NCBI GenBank assembly: GCA_950295325.1
Contig: OX485808.1
Location: 17,008,527 to 17,072,526, forward strand
DNA: 64,000 bases
Direction: 5' to 3'
Source: Polytrichum commune
Taxonomy: Eukaryota; Streptophyta; Polytrichopsida; Polytrichales; Polytrichaceae
Position numbers and translations under genes: made by a program. A model generated the notes under the pieces. It was given only the letters and a program-made list of their open reading frames with translations, made no database searches and had not been told where the DNA came from. Positions 13,401 through 25,237 of this stretch are shown here, in pieces; the first letter of the stretch is position 1, and each line of letters begins with the position of its first letter.

Positions 13401-15212
13401 GAGAGTGTCATTGGTCCCTTGGGCACAATGGCAGCATTTAAATGCCCTCCTGTAATATACTGTGGCCCTCAGTAATGGGTGACAAAGTGCAGCTAGCAAA
13501 CTGTCAAAAGGTGCACACAGACCTACCAAGACAAGATAGGCTGGAAAACATTCTGGGCCGTTTTAACAAACCAGTTTGACAAACACACCTTAGCAAAGAT
13601 CTTGTCCACATCTTGTAGAGGTTGAGTTCGCTCAAAAAATGAAAGCAAGTAAGCTGTCACTGCAGTCAAGTAGTCTTGATATTGTCTGCAATTCAAGACA
13701 GACACCACCTTGAACTAGGTTTCTTTACCTAGTAATCACAGATCTTGACAGCAATAAATACATATTATACAAAACACCAAGAAATCAAGAGATAAAGCAT
13801 GCCCCCATGCAACAAATACATTGCATGCTAGGAAAAACACCAGAAAGGAGGAAGGGACTTACTTTGTCAGCTTATGACTTCGGGAGATCTTATGAGTTTG
13901 TGAAAATTCATCTAGGAAAGCCGAGTACTCGATTGGGTGCCCAAATTTGGAGTTCAAAAATTGGTTGTACAGCTCATGCATATCCAAATATCTTCCATAA
14001 ACTTCCTGGAATTCAAAAGAAATAGAAAGTATGTCCTCAAATCTTGATTTAAATTGATTTAATAGCCTATAAAACTTCACTTCACTCCAGATAACAGGCA
14101 TCACTGCAGTCAATTAACAATCGGTTCTCCAAGGTTGCTCATGCGCCTCAATTTCTAGAATGTATGAGCAAAAGCAAATCCATCACTTGCTTTATTAACC
14201 TCTACTTCCAAAACTCCTAGACCACCACAACAGTGTGCATTTTGATGCAGTGAGCAGGAAAATCATACCTCCCCACTAAAGTCAATATAAGGTTCCTCCT
14301 TGAGATATTCTTCTGGATCGTCAAGATTATTCACATCTAGGGCATTAGGATGGCGTCTGTGGTACTCACGGATCTACAACAGCACAACCCCAAAATTCGC
14401 CTGTGTTATATTTGGGACAATTACACGTCCAGGAGAAATCCATACCACACAGTCAAGTGTGCAAAATACACTTTTTCAGCATATGTACAACTTTCAACCT
14501 CGTGACCAAACTACCACCTGCAAGAAACTCTGCAAGATTTAGATAGACCCAAAATTAACCCCGAAACTAAAGTACACGTACTTCTTTGAATCGCTCGTAG
14601 AAAGAAGTGAAGAAGTTCTGCCCAACACCCTGACCTCCAAGAGCAGCAATTTCATCCTCTCGGGCATGATCCTTGTCTTCATAAACCTCGACCTGCAGTC
14701 ATTCATCAGGAATTTCAGACATAACATGTCAGACAAAGACCTTATTACTTACTGACCAATTTGCAATACTCTGACTACCATATGAAATGTCCAAAACCTA
14801 CAATGGTAGTAACATATGATGTTATGAAACTCCTCTGCCATTTTCACCCTCCTGACGCACTTAGTTTAAAGGCATCATCCTTTGTATTGCTCCGTTGAAT
14901 TTTAACACGGGTCCATAATTTTCCTGGAGATGATTACAGCAACAACAACGGAATGCAGCTCAGTGTCTGCATTGCATTATTAAGCACAGCAAGGAGAGAG
15001 GGGAACAGAAGTAGGGGAGAAGGAAAAGAGGGACTTACAAGCCTGGCCGTAGCCTCCAGAATAGCATGACGCATGTTATTCACACGGTGGTTTTGGTGCA
15101 GTCGCTCTTTGTGCGATTTAGTCTCCCGTTGAAGCTCCTGCACGATACATCTCTCCAGCCTCTCGATCTCCTCATGAGCGGCCCTCGTCTGCTCTAACAA
15201 AGTACCGCTCAT
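10442..15212 (-). CDS. SF3A3: Splicing factor 3A subunit 3 (SF3a60, ATROPOS-like)
   Basis: The 60-kDa subunit of SF3a in the U2 snRNP, acting in branch-site recognition during prespliceosome assembly in the nucleus. The Arabidopsis orthologue is ATROPOS. Twelve exons: 15212-15039, 14692-14582, 14373-14269, 14005-13863, 13685-13589, 13304-13137, 12642-12571, 12323-12162, 11966-11889, 11444-11316, 11042-10896, 10588-10442. All phases close, giving 510 residues against about 504 in Arabidopsis. Seen: N-terminal [10 protein letters not shown] and a helical region with [10 protein letters not shown]; the SF3a60 core [16 protein letters not shown]; a matrin-type C2H2 zinc finger (C417, C420, H434, H440) with [13 protein letters not shown]; and the highly conserved C-terminus [16 protein letters not shown]...SDLQRQGLI. 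The start codon was chosen by this N-terminal match. Intron 10 carries a run of 13 G. A telo-box lies upstream at 15478-15486. Confidence 0.96.
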
Positions 15213-15477
15213 TTCTCCAAACCTCGATAAGACCTCAAGCTCCAAAACTGGCTTCACGGGCCGGTAAACATCCGCAGGCGCCCCTGTTCCGCTTGAAAAT
15301 ACCCTAACTCTACCACAACAAATTTGCAAAATAAAACCTCTGCTTCCACAAACTGCTCTATACTACTAAATATTCCGCTGTATCCTTTTGTTGCTCGTCA
15401 ATTGTGCTTTTGTCCTCGTGCTTGAACTCGACAGGAGCGCTGGCGAGAAACCTCGAAGTTCCTGCTGTGATGCACCT

Positions 15478-15486
15478 AAACCCTAA
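15478..15486 (+). promoter_or_regulatory. Telo-box upstream of SF3a60
   Basis: AAACCCTAA, the plant telo-box found in promoters of housekeeping and translation genes. It lies 266 bp upstream of the SF3a60 start codon, which is transcribed away from it. The motif is seen; its function here is inferred. Confidence 0.5.
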
Positions 15487-15736
15487 GTTTGCTTCTCAAT
15501 GTTCGGGAGTCCCTTCCTCTCGCTTTCTTCCCGCTTCCCTGAGGTGGTGAAAATTTTGCATCTTCTGTCCATGAAGTGGATGGATGCAAATAATTATCAT
15601 CCAATATATAGATTTCTAAGATAACGCCGACCCCAACCCCAAATACATCAATAATCACTACAGTAGCGTCATGCCCACATTTATTGATGTGGGCCATCAG
15701 TGAACGGTTCCTACCAGCACTGGTTACGTTCAATGA

Positions 15737-16837
15737 GGGCCGGTTTACATTATGGACCATGAAGTCGGACCATGAAAGATGGCCTTTGTCAATGGTCTGA
15801 GTTCATGATCCGACTTTCATGATTCAACTTCATAAAAAATTAATTTTGAGAGCCTTGGGCCCCTCACTAGATGTAAACTGAATGTGGACCAAGAAGAATG
15901 ACCACGCACCAAAAAGTGAAGGTGCTGATTTTTTTAATACATGTCCAAAAAGGCCAATTTTGAACATTTTGACCATTCTCTTGTCTTCTCTTGGGCTTCA
16001 CTTGTCTTCACTTCTTGTTAAATGTGTCAAAGATGTGGCTTGCAAATCTTCTTACAACATTTTTTACAAAAAATGAGTGATTTAATTTGTATATGTTCAG
16101 TGTAATTTACATGTGACATGTACCTTGTGTTGTCACTACACTAAATAGGATATTTCGTGTTTATATATATTTAATGTTATTACCACCCTACCTTGCTCAA
16201 CACTAAAGTTCAATTCTTTAATAATTAGTGTAAGAAGATTTTCCATTGCGGTTCTTTAACCACCATGATCTACAGTCACTAAATAACTGCAAATTTTTCT
16301 TTTTCGTTTTGCAACTGTGATTTTAAAAAGTTTCAGGGTGTGAAATATACCGTTGGACCTTTCCAACGGTATATTACAAGCCCCTAAATTCCAAACATTG
16401 CAGTTGGTAGACCGAAAAAACAAATATGCACTTGAATTCTTGAGTTCTAGATGTCCCATGTTGTTTGGTGAAACACGGGGGAGCTGGTTTAAGGGGTAGA
16501 GCAAGGTAGTAATGGTATGCCTCATGTGTTGTGATATAATTAAGGCACGTATAGGATATATTCATTAACAATTTATTAAAATGGCATTTCTCATACATGT
16601 CCCTTGCCTTTTGCTACCAGACCACCTCTCTTGCCTCTCTCACCGCAAAACCCGTTGGACCATGTTGGTGCATTTATTAGGCCTTCAAATTTATATTTTG
16701 GGGACCTTGACCTCCATGGTCGCTCTGCCATTTTTTCCTTAGTGTAAATCGAAGTTGTCCCGGGACAACTTCAACAGCCAATCAGTTGCCTTGCAGAGCC
16801 CTCATCCAACTTCATGGTGCATAGTGTAAACCGGCCC
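15737..16837. mobile_element. PIF/Harbinger-like non-autonomous element, 1.1 kb
   Basis: Bounded by terminal inverted repeats beginning GGGCCGGTTTACA and continuing, with mismatches, for about 32 bp at both ends. It is flanked on both sides by the trinucleotide TGA (15734-15736 and 16838-16840), consistent with the 3-bp target duplication of PIF/Harbinger elements. It encodes no transposase. A partial copy of another inverted-repeat family is nested inside from 16133. The element sits about 525 bp upstream of the SF3a60 start. Confidence 0.7.
16133..16230. repeat. Nested partial copy of the CTACACTAAA element family
   Basis: Begins CTACACTAAATA. For roughly 100 bp it matches the reverse complement of the right half of the element at 40330-40655, including a shared ACCACCCTACC motif and AATTAGTGT. 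After that the similarity is lost. It lies inside the Harbinger-like element at 15737-16837. Confidence 0.55.
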
Positions 16838-19800
16838 TGATTATCATTGGTCAAATTGACGCTAAAAGTAGGCATATTAAATGTTAATTGGATGACAAAA
16901 TGTATACGTTGAACTTTATGGGTTTCTAGTTTTAATCCCTAAGGGCATCACCATGGGTCAAGCCGAACCGAACGGAAAGATCGAACCACATAACTCAAGT
17001 TTGTCGAAGTTCAATGAGGGTAGCATTCAAGTGCCCCACCCACTAACTTATTCTTCAGGGCAAGTAAATGGTTGAGATGGGAAATGTGGCGATCTGTAAT
17101 TTTCTACAATGATAAGTTATTTTTCCTAAAACCCACATCTTCACTTGGTTGTTTTTCAAACTCAAACCCTTTCAACCATGAGTTGACTCGAAAAGTATCG
17201 GAGGGGAAGATAAGGCCTTGTCCTATTCAAGATCATTTCAGTTTAGGTCAAAATTCCAACCTTAAAACAAAGGTACATATGCAAGGTCGACACTGCCCTG
17301 AGGCAAATCTTCAACTTAACTTCATCCATTGTCCAGACCGGTGGGACACTTCAACACTAAGCTCAACTTCATAGCATCCTTTTTGCAATTTAGTGCAGCT
17401 ATTGGCGGCAATGCTCTAAAGGTTGAGTTGGAAGTATTTGCCCATACAATCTCTAATGCTTGACAGAATAAGTGTACACGTTTATGATGCTATGGTTTTG
17501 GATACATGGATGACCAAAAAATTGTGTGAACAATGCTAACTACACGCGATGTCATTTGTATGGCCATATTTATCATAAAGTTTCTAAGACAAGTTATTGA
17601 ATTGGATTGAATTGTTTTAGGCGATTCTAAAAATATATTTTGTGGGGACCTTAGGGTTTAATACCTATTGAGGAGGGGCCACTTGCCCAACCCAAGTGGA
17701 TTAAGGAACCTCGATAGGTAGGATTAAGGATAGGATGTCAATTGGAGATTTTTCCTCATAATTTTCTCATTGTCATGGCCAACCTCAAACATGATTGGTT
17801 GGATGAAAATTGGCCATGTCTCAAAAAGGGGGGGGGGGAGAACATCGAAGTTACTTTGCCACATAGGCACAAGTTGAGGTATCAACCAACATTGAATGTA
17901 ACCCCCCCCCCCCACATCCCTCCTCGCTCTTAAGCTTGACAATATCAAACACTTTGTATAAATTAACAAAAGTGTGTCATTGTTTGAGGTTGTTGAAGTG
18001 TCCCCCGATGCTTTCAAATTTGAATCCCTTTTAGAGTCAAGATTTGGCTTATTTGGTGCAAGTTTTTTTCTTGGTGTTAGTGGTGCATCCATTTTGGAAA
18101 GGTGGTCATATTGAATCTCAAGGTGCACAAATGTACACAAAACCCGAGACTAAGACACAACTTGCAAGTGATCAAGACAACTATCAAGCAATATGTGCAA
18201 CAATTAAATATCATAGAGCACATCTATCAAAGGCCAAACACTACGCGTTGCCATGTATCAAAGAGACCCTTCAACATGGTAAAGTTAATTGGGAACACAT
18301 TTAAGTTGATGAAAATACCAATGTCTATTTTATTTTATTTTATGAATTCAATCTATGTCCAATGATTAAAGCATTTCTCGTTCATGGCAACCTTCTAGTC
18401 AACTTCATCATTTTTTGTGAAGTAGTTTTACTTTGTATCAATCTAATGTTATTAGTATGGTACATGATTCAAATGGAATATTTTACTAAACTATAAACAA
18501 GTTTATGCAAAAACTCTAACCCTTGGTTTATTCACGATGTTAAATATTTACTACATTGATTATCCCAATCAATGTGTGTTGCTATCCGGAGTTACACAAT
18601 GCAATAACACAAGTATGGTCATATTTATGCCTCGAATATAGGTGTCCATAGTATTGGTACATTGAAATTAGGCATGTCTACCCTACTTTAGTGACACTGG
18701 AGTCATGGCACTTTTGCTTCAACATTGTATTGATAGAGAGTCAAAGTTGCTATGATACCTACTAAAGTATATGGCCTATCGTGAGATATAAGGTTACTAC
18801 TTATTGTGGGCACTTCCAAACCCACAAACGATTTGAGTCGTTGTATCATATCAGAAATTGTCCCTTCTAGTAAGCAATTGCAAATAACGAAGCCTTGTCC
18901 TCTCATGTTTCAAAATTAAGGTATAGAAGTCATAAAATATCAAAGTAAATATTTTCCTTTCTTGAACATCAAACAATCACATGCTCCAACTTCGTCATGT
19001 TAATGATTCAAGGTCTAGAACGAAGTCTTTATTTCAAGCCCATAATTCAATCTCGTTGGCATGTGGTTTTTTTGTGTCTACTCTTAACTTCAAATCTTGT
19101 CACACCACTTAATCACAGGTGTCCAATTTGAAGATACGAGTGCATAAGGTCCATGTATCTCATGCATGGTAATATATGTGAGACTTACATGACCACTCTT
19201 TTTAATCATACACCTATATTTGAATGGTATATGGACAAGAACGGACACCAAAAGAGACTGGTCACTATGAGATTGGACCATGTGTCCAAAGTATCACAAG
19301 GTGATGTATGGTTTAACACCTTGAGTGTTGAAAGCTAATTCCCATGTTGGATTGACACATGATCTTAACCAATGTGGATGCAACACATGGCAATCTCATT
19401 CTAGAAAATGACCACAATAATAATAACACCCTATGTTTAAAACCACATTTTAAGTTCAAAAGTTAGCATAATTGAAAGCTGATAAAAAATAAGAAACTAT
19501 TAACTTTTGAACTCTTGTAACTTTTGTATCCCAACTCCGATCTTGAAAGTTGGATTCATGATCGTCATGATTTGCAATTGCTAACGGGATGAGATGATTC
19601 TCGATTAGATGCAAGGGCCATAATCCGTATGTGGAGTTGGAAGGCCCCTTCATACCTTAGTAGGCACTTATTCCAATAGTTTTTTTCTGGCACATTATTA
19701 GTGATTAAGGGAGGTACTACCACCTCAATACACATCTCTATGACAATGTGTTGTAGTAGTAGACAAGCCATTGAAATTGTACATCCATCCATCGCAGTAG

Positions 19801-20293
19801 ACATTGTTATATTCATCCATCCATTCCTTCTTTTCATCTTCTTGGTCTCATCCATGGCTGAAGCCCCCGCCTCAGTTCCTCTAGTGCTTGCCGAGACGTC
19901 TCCAAGCTCTGCGAAATCACACCTCGCACCACAAGTCGACTGCGATATTCACGAAGAAGGGTCCACTAACGAAGATCCCAGCCTTTGAAAGTGTATGTCT
20001 GGGAGAAATCGATTTTCTAATGCTTTATATAGGCTGTGAATTGAGTGAATTTGGAATCAGCAAGACCTATTGGCTTGGGCTTGAAAGGATTGGCGTGGAT
20101 TGATGGTATCGGGAGCATGATTGGCTTGGTTCAGAGGAAAGCGTTTTGGAGATTTCTGTGGATTTGAGTATTGTGGAGCGATTTTGATCGTGTAGCGAGT
20201 TTTTGGTGAGTTTTAGGTGCATGAAAGTGAGGGAGGGAGTTACAGACGCACGCGGAACTCCTTCGTCTTACGCTTACGGGCTTGCCGACCGCT
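16838..20293. other. Gene-free AT-rich spacer
   Basis: No gene is recognised. It contains an 11-G run at 17828-17838 and a 12-C run at 17902-17913. An open frame starting at 19855 (45 codons) is followed by the presumed SNARE-gene promoter and 5' UTR region from about 20100. The other open frames (for example 17072-17374, 18044-18304) show no family resemblance. Confidence 0.4.
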
Positions 20294-22529
20294 ATGAATC
20301 CACGAAGGTGTGTCCTCAATTACGTAGAATTTTGCAGTACCCGGGGTTGATTTTGGTGTGTCCGGGGGCATTAGGGTTAGAAGGGGACATACATTGGTGA
20401 AGGGAGTGGGAGATTGCAGGGGCGCATGTCTCTGAATCTGCAATAGCTCCTAATATATAGATCATATTCCCTTTAGTAGATAGACTAAGTTAGTGCCGTC
20501 CTGACCTGTTGCATCCGTGCATATAAATTGATGTCCTAAGCCATCCCCGCACCTTCTGCAGTAGGTTTGTTGAAAGCTGTCCATTTTGGAATTTTAGAAC
20601 GACTACTGCATCTAACGCCCATGCATGGGCGCCCCCGCCGTTCCAAAGTTTCAAAATGTATAGTAGATTTGTCTGTTGTTGATGTCCCTGCTTTTACTTG
20701 CTGATGCTGAGAATCTGTTTTGCCATAGAGTTATAGCTGCTTCACTTCTCTTCACCTATCACTAATATGCATATGGGTATACCGTTAATGTAGGGTGCAC
20801 TGGTTGGCTTGGAGGAACATCCTGTAGGTTCCTCTGGATGAGGTCTTGGGCGATTTGTAACTCTGGAGCACAGGGAAACTGTTTCTGGACCTCAGTCTGT
20901 GTTTTTAGAGAAATCCAGTGCGTTGGCGTTCACCCTGTGTCACATTGACTACCCTGTGTATCACTTGATCGGATTGACAATGAAGTCCTTGTGACTGGAC
21001 AGGGATTATAGAGCGACCCGAGGACAATTGTTCGATTCTTTAGAAGAGGGAGGCCTCCGTTCGTCAGCTCCATATGTCTCCAGTACTGAGATTGCTGAGC
21101 AGGAGAATGAGCGAGGCTTGGAAGGGCTCCACGATCGCGTCAGTGCTCTCAAAAGGGTATGGACTTCACATATTTGATCAAATATTAGGGTTGTGGTTTT
21201 GTCTTGTACTTGATGTTGAGGAACATCACATATCATATTAGACAAAAATCTACAAAATTTTGACTATCAAGTGTGGGTTGGTGAATTTAAGCTCCTGGGT
21301 GTCATTTGCAGAGTGCTTGTTAATTCTTAAGAGTAGCCTTTTACCTATATACTAACCATAGCATATTGTCATACTTAGTATGAGCAGCTGCAAAATACAT
21401 GTTGGTTCAAATTGGCAAATTGGGGGCGGGTGGAAGGACAGCGACTTGTTACCTTGTTTCTAAATATTTTATGAGATAAAGGGAGTGGAGACTGCAGATG
21501 AGCACCTTTGTATATGTGTGCCAATGTGTACTCTGGTCATCTGGCTGCAAGCTCAGGAATTTATTTGGTGGGTAGTACTTGTTTCTCTCTTTCTATGATA
21601 AGAGAAGAGTATCTGAGGGCTGTGAGGTTACTGTTTTTTTTTGCAGCTAACGGGCGACATTCATGAGGAGGTTGAGAGCCACAATAAGTTGCTGGATGGA
21701 ATGGTAAGAAACGTTCTACTCGATTGCAGCCTCCATGGGTTTGATTAGAGCAGTTCTTGGCAAATTTACTACTCACCATCTGAAATGCATGGCTGGACCC
21801 TTCTTCCTACTTATCTGCATTTTGCCTTCTATGGTCAAGGGCTAACGGGGCTTTCAATTTTGAAACCCTTGTATGACCATCTAAATGCTCTAGCGTATTT
21901 TGAATGTTTCTGTTGTACATTCCTTCCTTTTGTGTTCCTCACTTTTGTCCAGGTCAATCAGTGGATGACTTACAACTTAGTCTTCACTACTGTTGATGTT
22001 TAGATTCCATATTCATGGTGGATGGATGTCTTAATCACTAGCCTTTTGTAGATGCTATTCATGGTTTTACTTAAGTTGTAATTTTGTAACGACCTGATAA
22101 ATTTGATACTGGAATGATGAGTCTCACAATATTTTGACGTGACATACCTGTTTTTCATGTCTATACCTCTTGCAGAGTCAGGTGCTACTTGAACTTAGTC
22201 CTTTTCAATTTGGTTAGGTTATCTGGAGTGTACTCATGTATGGCCATTGCAGGGAAATGCTATGGATGCTTCAAGATCATTGATGGCTGGAACAATGGAC
22301 CGCTTTACACGGGTAAACACTATTCAGATGCTATTTCTGTTGTGATTAAATTGACTTGAGTTGGTAGAACATGTACTTGTTCAACCTGCCTGCCTGCATC
22401 TTGTGGTCCATTTTGTAATGAAACTGCTTCTTGGTGCAGGTGTTTGAGACCAAATCAACTCGCAATTTAGTCACAATTGTGGCATCATGCGTGGTGGTGT
22501 TCCTTCTGGTGTATTATTTGACAAAATGA
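20294..22529 (+). CDS. BET11/BET12-like Golgi Qc-SNARE
   Basis: A Bet1-family SNARE for ER-Golgi vesicle fusion, anchored by its C-terminal tail. Five exons: 20294-20307, 21003-21156, 21647-21703, 22253-22312, 22440-22529, giving 124 residues; the Arabidopsis proteins are of similar size. The first coding exon is only 14 nt and encodes MNPR plus two bases. Joined to exon 2 it reads MNPRRDYRATRGQLFDSLEE, matching the start of Arabidopsis BET11 (MNPRRE...). The SNARE helix runs about residues 35-95 (ENERGLEGLHDRVSALKR, LTGDIHEEVESHNKLLDGM, GNAMDASRSLMAGTMDRF). A single transmembrane segment covers about 104-122 and ends YYLTK. Intron 1 (695 nt) is the longest. All borders are GT/AG. Confidence 0.93.
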
Positions 22530-25237
22530 AGCATGGGGCTTTTCTGTACAGATGGGAGAAGTTGTAGTCTTGGATTCAAATGCTGCTGCCATTCTTGCTG
22601 AATATTGAGTAAGTGCGCACAGAGTAGTTTGCAAAGATGAATAATGGATAAAGTGAATTCTGGCCTTCACTCACCTTGCACAGTGGGATATGATAAGACC
22701 TTTATTCATGACGGTTTCTTGGCCAAAACTTCTCAGGATGTACGTTAATCAAGTGGCAGGAGTCTGCCTTTTATTGTTTGTACTGAACAAAAACTATATG
22801 AGCCAAGGAGACAGAGTTGCTGAAGTAAAACCTCCTCACTTGCTTGGAAAGAACTTCTATGTTTGTGGAGATATCAGGTTCAGTCTTTCAAATATGCTGG
22901 ATACTCTTAAGAGAACAAACCTGGATGTCTTCCCAAATGGTCAGTCATGAGGTTTATGTTTCCAAATATGTGGTCTGTCCATCATCCCATTTGGCATCTG
23001 CTCACTTGGTCCTGTAACCTTCATGGCTATTCAAAGGTCCAAATGGACACCTGCACAAGAGAAATTGATGTCGACTGTACTCACTGCCACCACTGTACTC
23101 GTAATCTGCCCTGACTAGTAATCAACTAAACAGCAATCAGTTCAGTAATTCATATTTTATGAGCAGCTTAGTGTGAAGTTCTTTAAACGCAAACAATTAT
23201 TGATGATGGAGTCTGTCCTACCAGTGTGTGCTGTATAAATCCCATAGACTTGTTGACATTGAATTGAATGAGTTAAGTGTTATATCTTCGGAAACAAGAT
23301 TGCAAGCATGATGATGATGGGTTTTAGACAGTTGTCACTGCAATTTCCACATTTTGACCACAGCTCAAACTTTAAGGTGATTAACCCACAGTACTGAACA
23401 GATTCTAAGGCTCTGTTCACAAACTCTTGCAAAATGCTTGATTGATGAATGCCTACCTAGTTTTTAGGTAGAAATGGACTGCCTACCTTGATCTTATGGG
23501 AGTGGCTGTTGAGTAAATGTAGGCCAATGTGGGTAACTTGATGAAAACAGGAATAGCATAGTGTTTTCATGCAACATTGCAGATTCAGGCCTGAGTTGTG
23601 AGGCACAGTACATGATGTCCAAGAGAACAAATGTACCAGTGTGTTGGGATTGTAAACAGGACATGGTGAAGCGCAGGCATGATGCAAATCTGGAGTGTGC
23701 TATGTACTTAGTTGATGGCCACCAGGAGGTTTCTTGAGGAAGTATCTGTCACTATCAAAGCCTGGATGAGCTTCAACTATATTTTAACCCGAGATGGCAA
23801 AGCGTTCATATTCTGTAGTGAATCTTTGTGATATGGAACCATTGACCGCAACATTATTAAGTTGGAAGAGCCTCTTGTCTTTCCTTGGGATGCACCATAG
23901 TTGGTTGCACTTTGTTTCCACAATAAAAGCACAAGATGCTAATTTCTGAAATTAGTTAACGTTAATCTGATACGGATGGAGGAGAGGGAGGGAGTAAGTT
24001 AGACTTTACCAGGTTAAGAAAGGGAACAAGCTTCTTAGTAGGCAGAGTGATGGTATGACAACGACTTACATGACTATGAAGTGATCTGAGGGAAAATCGA
24101 GGCTCTACACAGAGACAGAACCACTTCGCCACAGTCAAGCTACTTACGATGCAGGTAGACCTAACAAGTGGTGCAAAGGAAACAGAGGAAGTAGAGATGG
24201 AGTATCATCCTTTTATTCCTCCAAGTGGATGCCTCTTCGCAGCCCACCTGGCACTATTTTTAAAGGCAGGATAGGCCTCGCCTGCCTCATCTATCGCCTG
24301 ATCCCTCCTTTGCGAACCTTTGAACCGCAGCAGCACATTTTCGTTATTAATAATATTTTCCCCTGAGTCACTTGGTAAATTAACTGTGAAATTACCTATT
24401 AGTGCGTTTTAATCAACGAAGGGTTTTGACCAGACAAATGGGAGGATTAACCTAAACTACTCTGTTGTACCCGCGTCAGTGACGGAGAATTGAACGATGT
24501 TACACATGCTTCCAACAAAGATTACTTAATACTCTGATATATCATTAGTAAATAAATTTATTATTATTATTATCTTTCATGCCTATTTACAATCGTGTTA
24601 GCTTCTGCAATTTCAACATTTGCCTGTAAGTAAGTTCATGTTTTACGTGTTATTAGGGTTACAGGGTTACAGGGTTAGAGCTCGGTTTTGCAGAAGCTGT
24701 TATGGTTTTAAGTAGCCCATTGGCTATTAGAGAAGTGAGAAAAAATATATTGGAAATAGAAAAGGCCCGGAAAGTCATGAAGCGTAAGAAAACGGAAATG
24801 AAACTTGCGAGGCTTTGAGAGCAGATCATTTGGACGATGAAGGTGATGCTGCTTCGTGGAGTAGAGTTGAGCAGCGTGATTGGGGAGTGAATTCACAGTT
24901 TGTTTCTAGGGTCATAAGGGGTTTACTTATTAGTTGCTAGGCTTTGTCGTTGTCCGGCAAGAGCAAAGTTCCTCCAACGTGGGAGAGCAAAGTGGCACGG
25001 TGCGGCGAGAAAGAAAAGACCTGCTTCAAGAGGCAAAGTCCAACTAGAGGCCCGAGGAGAAACAAGACACAGATTGGCAGAGATTCGAAAGTCACCAAGA
25101 CTCGGAAGAAGGTTTCAGGGCTTTGGAAGAGCAAAACGTTGTGCAGGGATTGGCAACGGGAGAGAGAGAGAGAGAGTTTGCCAAGGTGTTGTTGGTAAAG
25201 GTTTTTCTGGTGAGGTGGAGGGTGTGTGGAGGAGGGG
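22530..25237. other. Spacer between SNARE and VTT genes
   Basis: Contains the SNARE 3' region and, near 25237, the VTT gene promoter and leader with a short GA run at about 25160-25174. Around 24653-24680 there are three degenerate telomere-like steps (TTAGGGTTACAGGGTTACAG). The open frame 22690-22950 has no recognisable homologue and probably lies in the 3' UTR. Confidence 0.4.

Noticed and set aside
19855-19988. Short frame starting MAEAPASVPLVLAE as a gene or transit peptide
   Set aside because: It ends after 45 codons, no downstream exon could be joined with confidence, and no family was recognised.
22690-22950. 86-codon frame after the SNARE gene as a separate gene
   Set aside because: No splice, promoter or family evidence; it lies where the 3' UTR is expected.
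24653-24680. Interstitial telomere
   Set aside because: Only three degenerate steps of a TTAGGG-like motif; too short and irregular.
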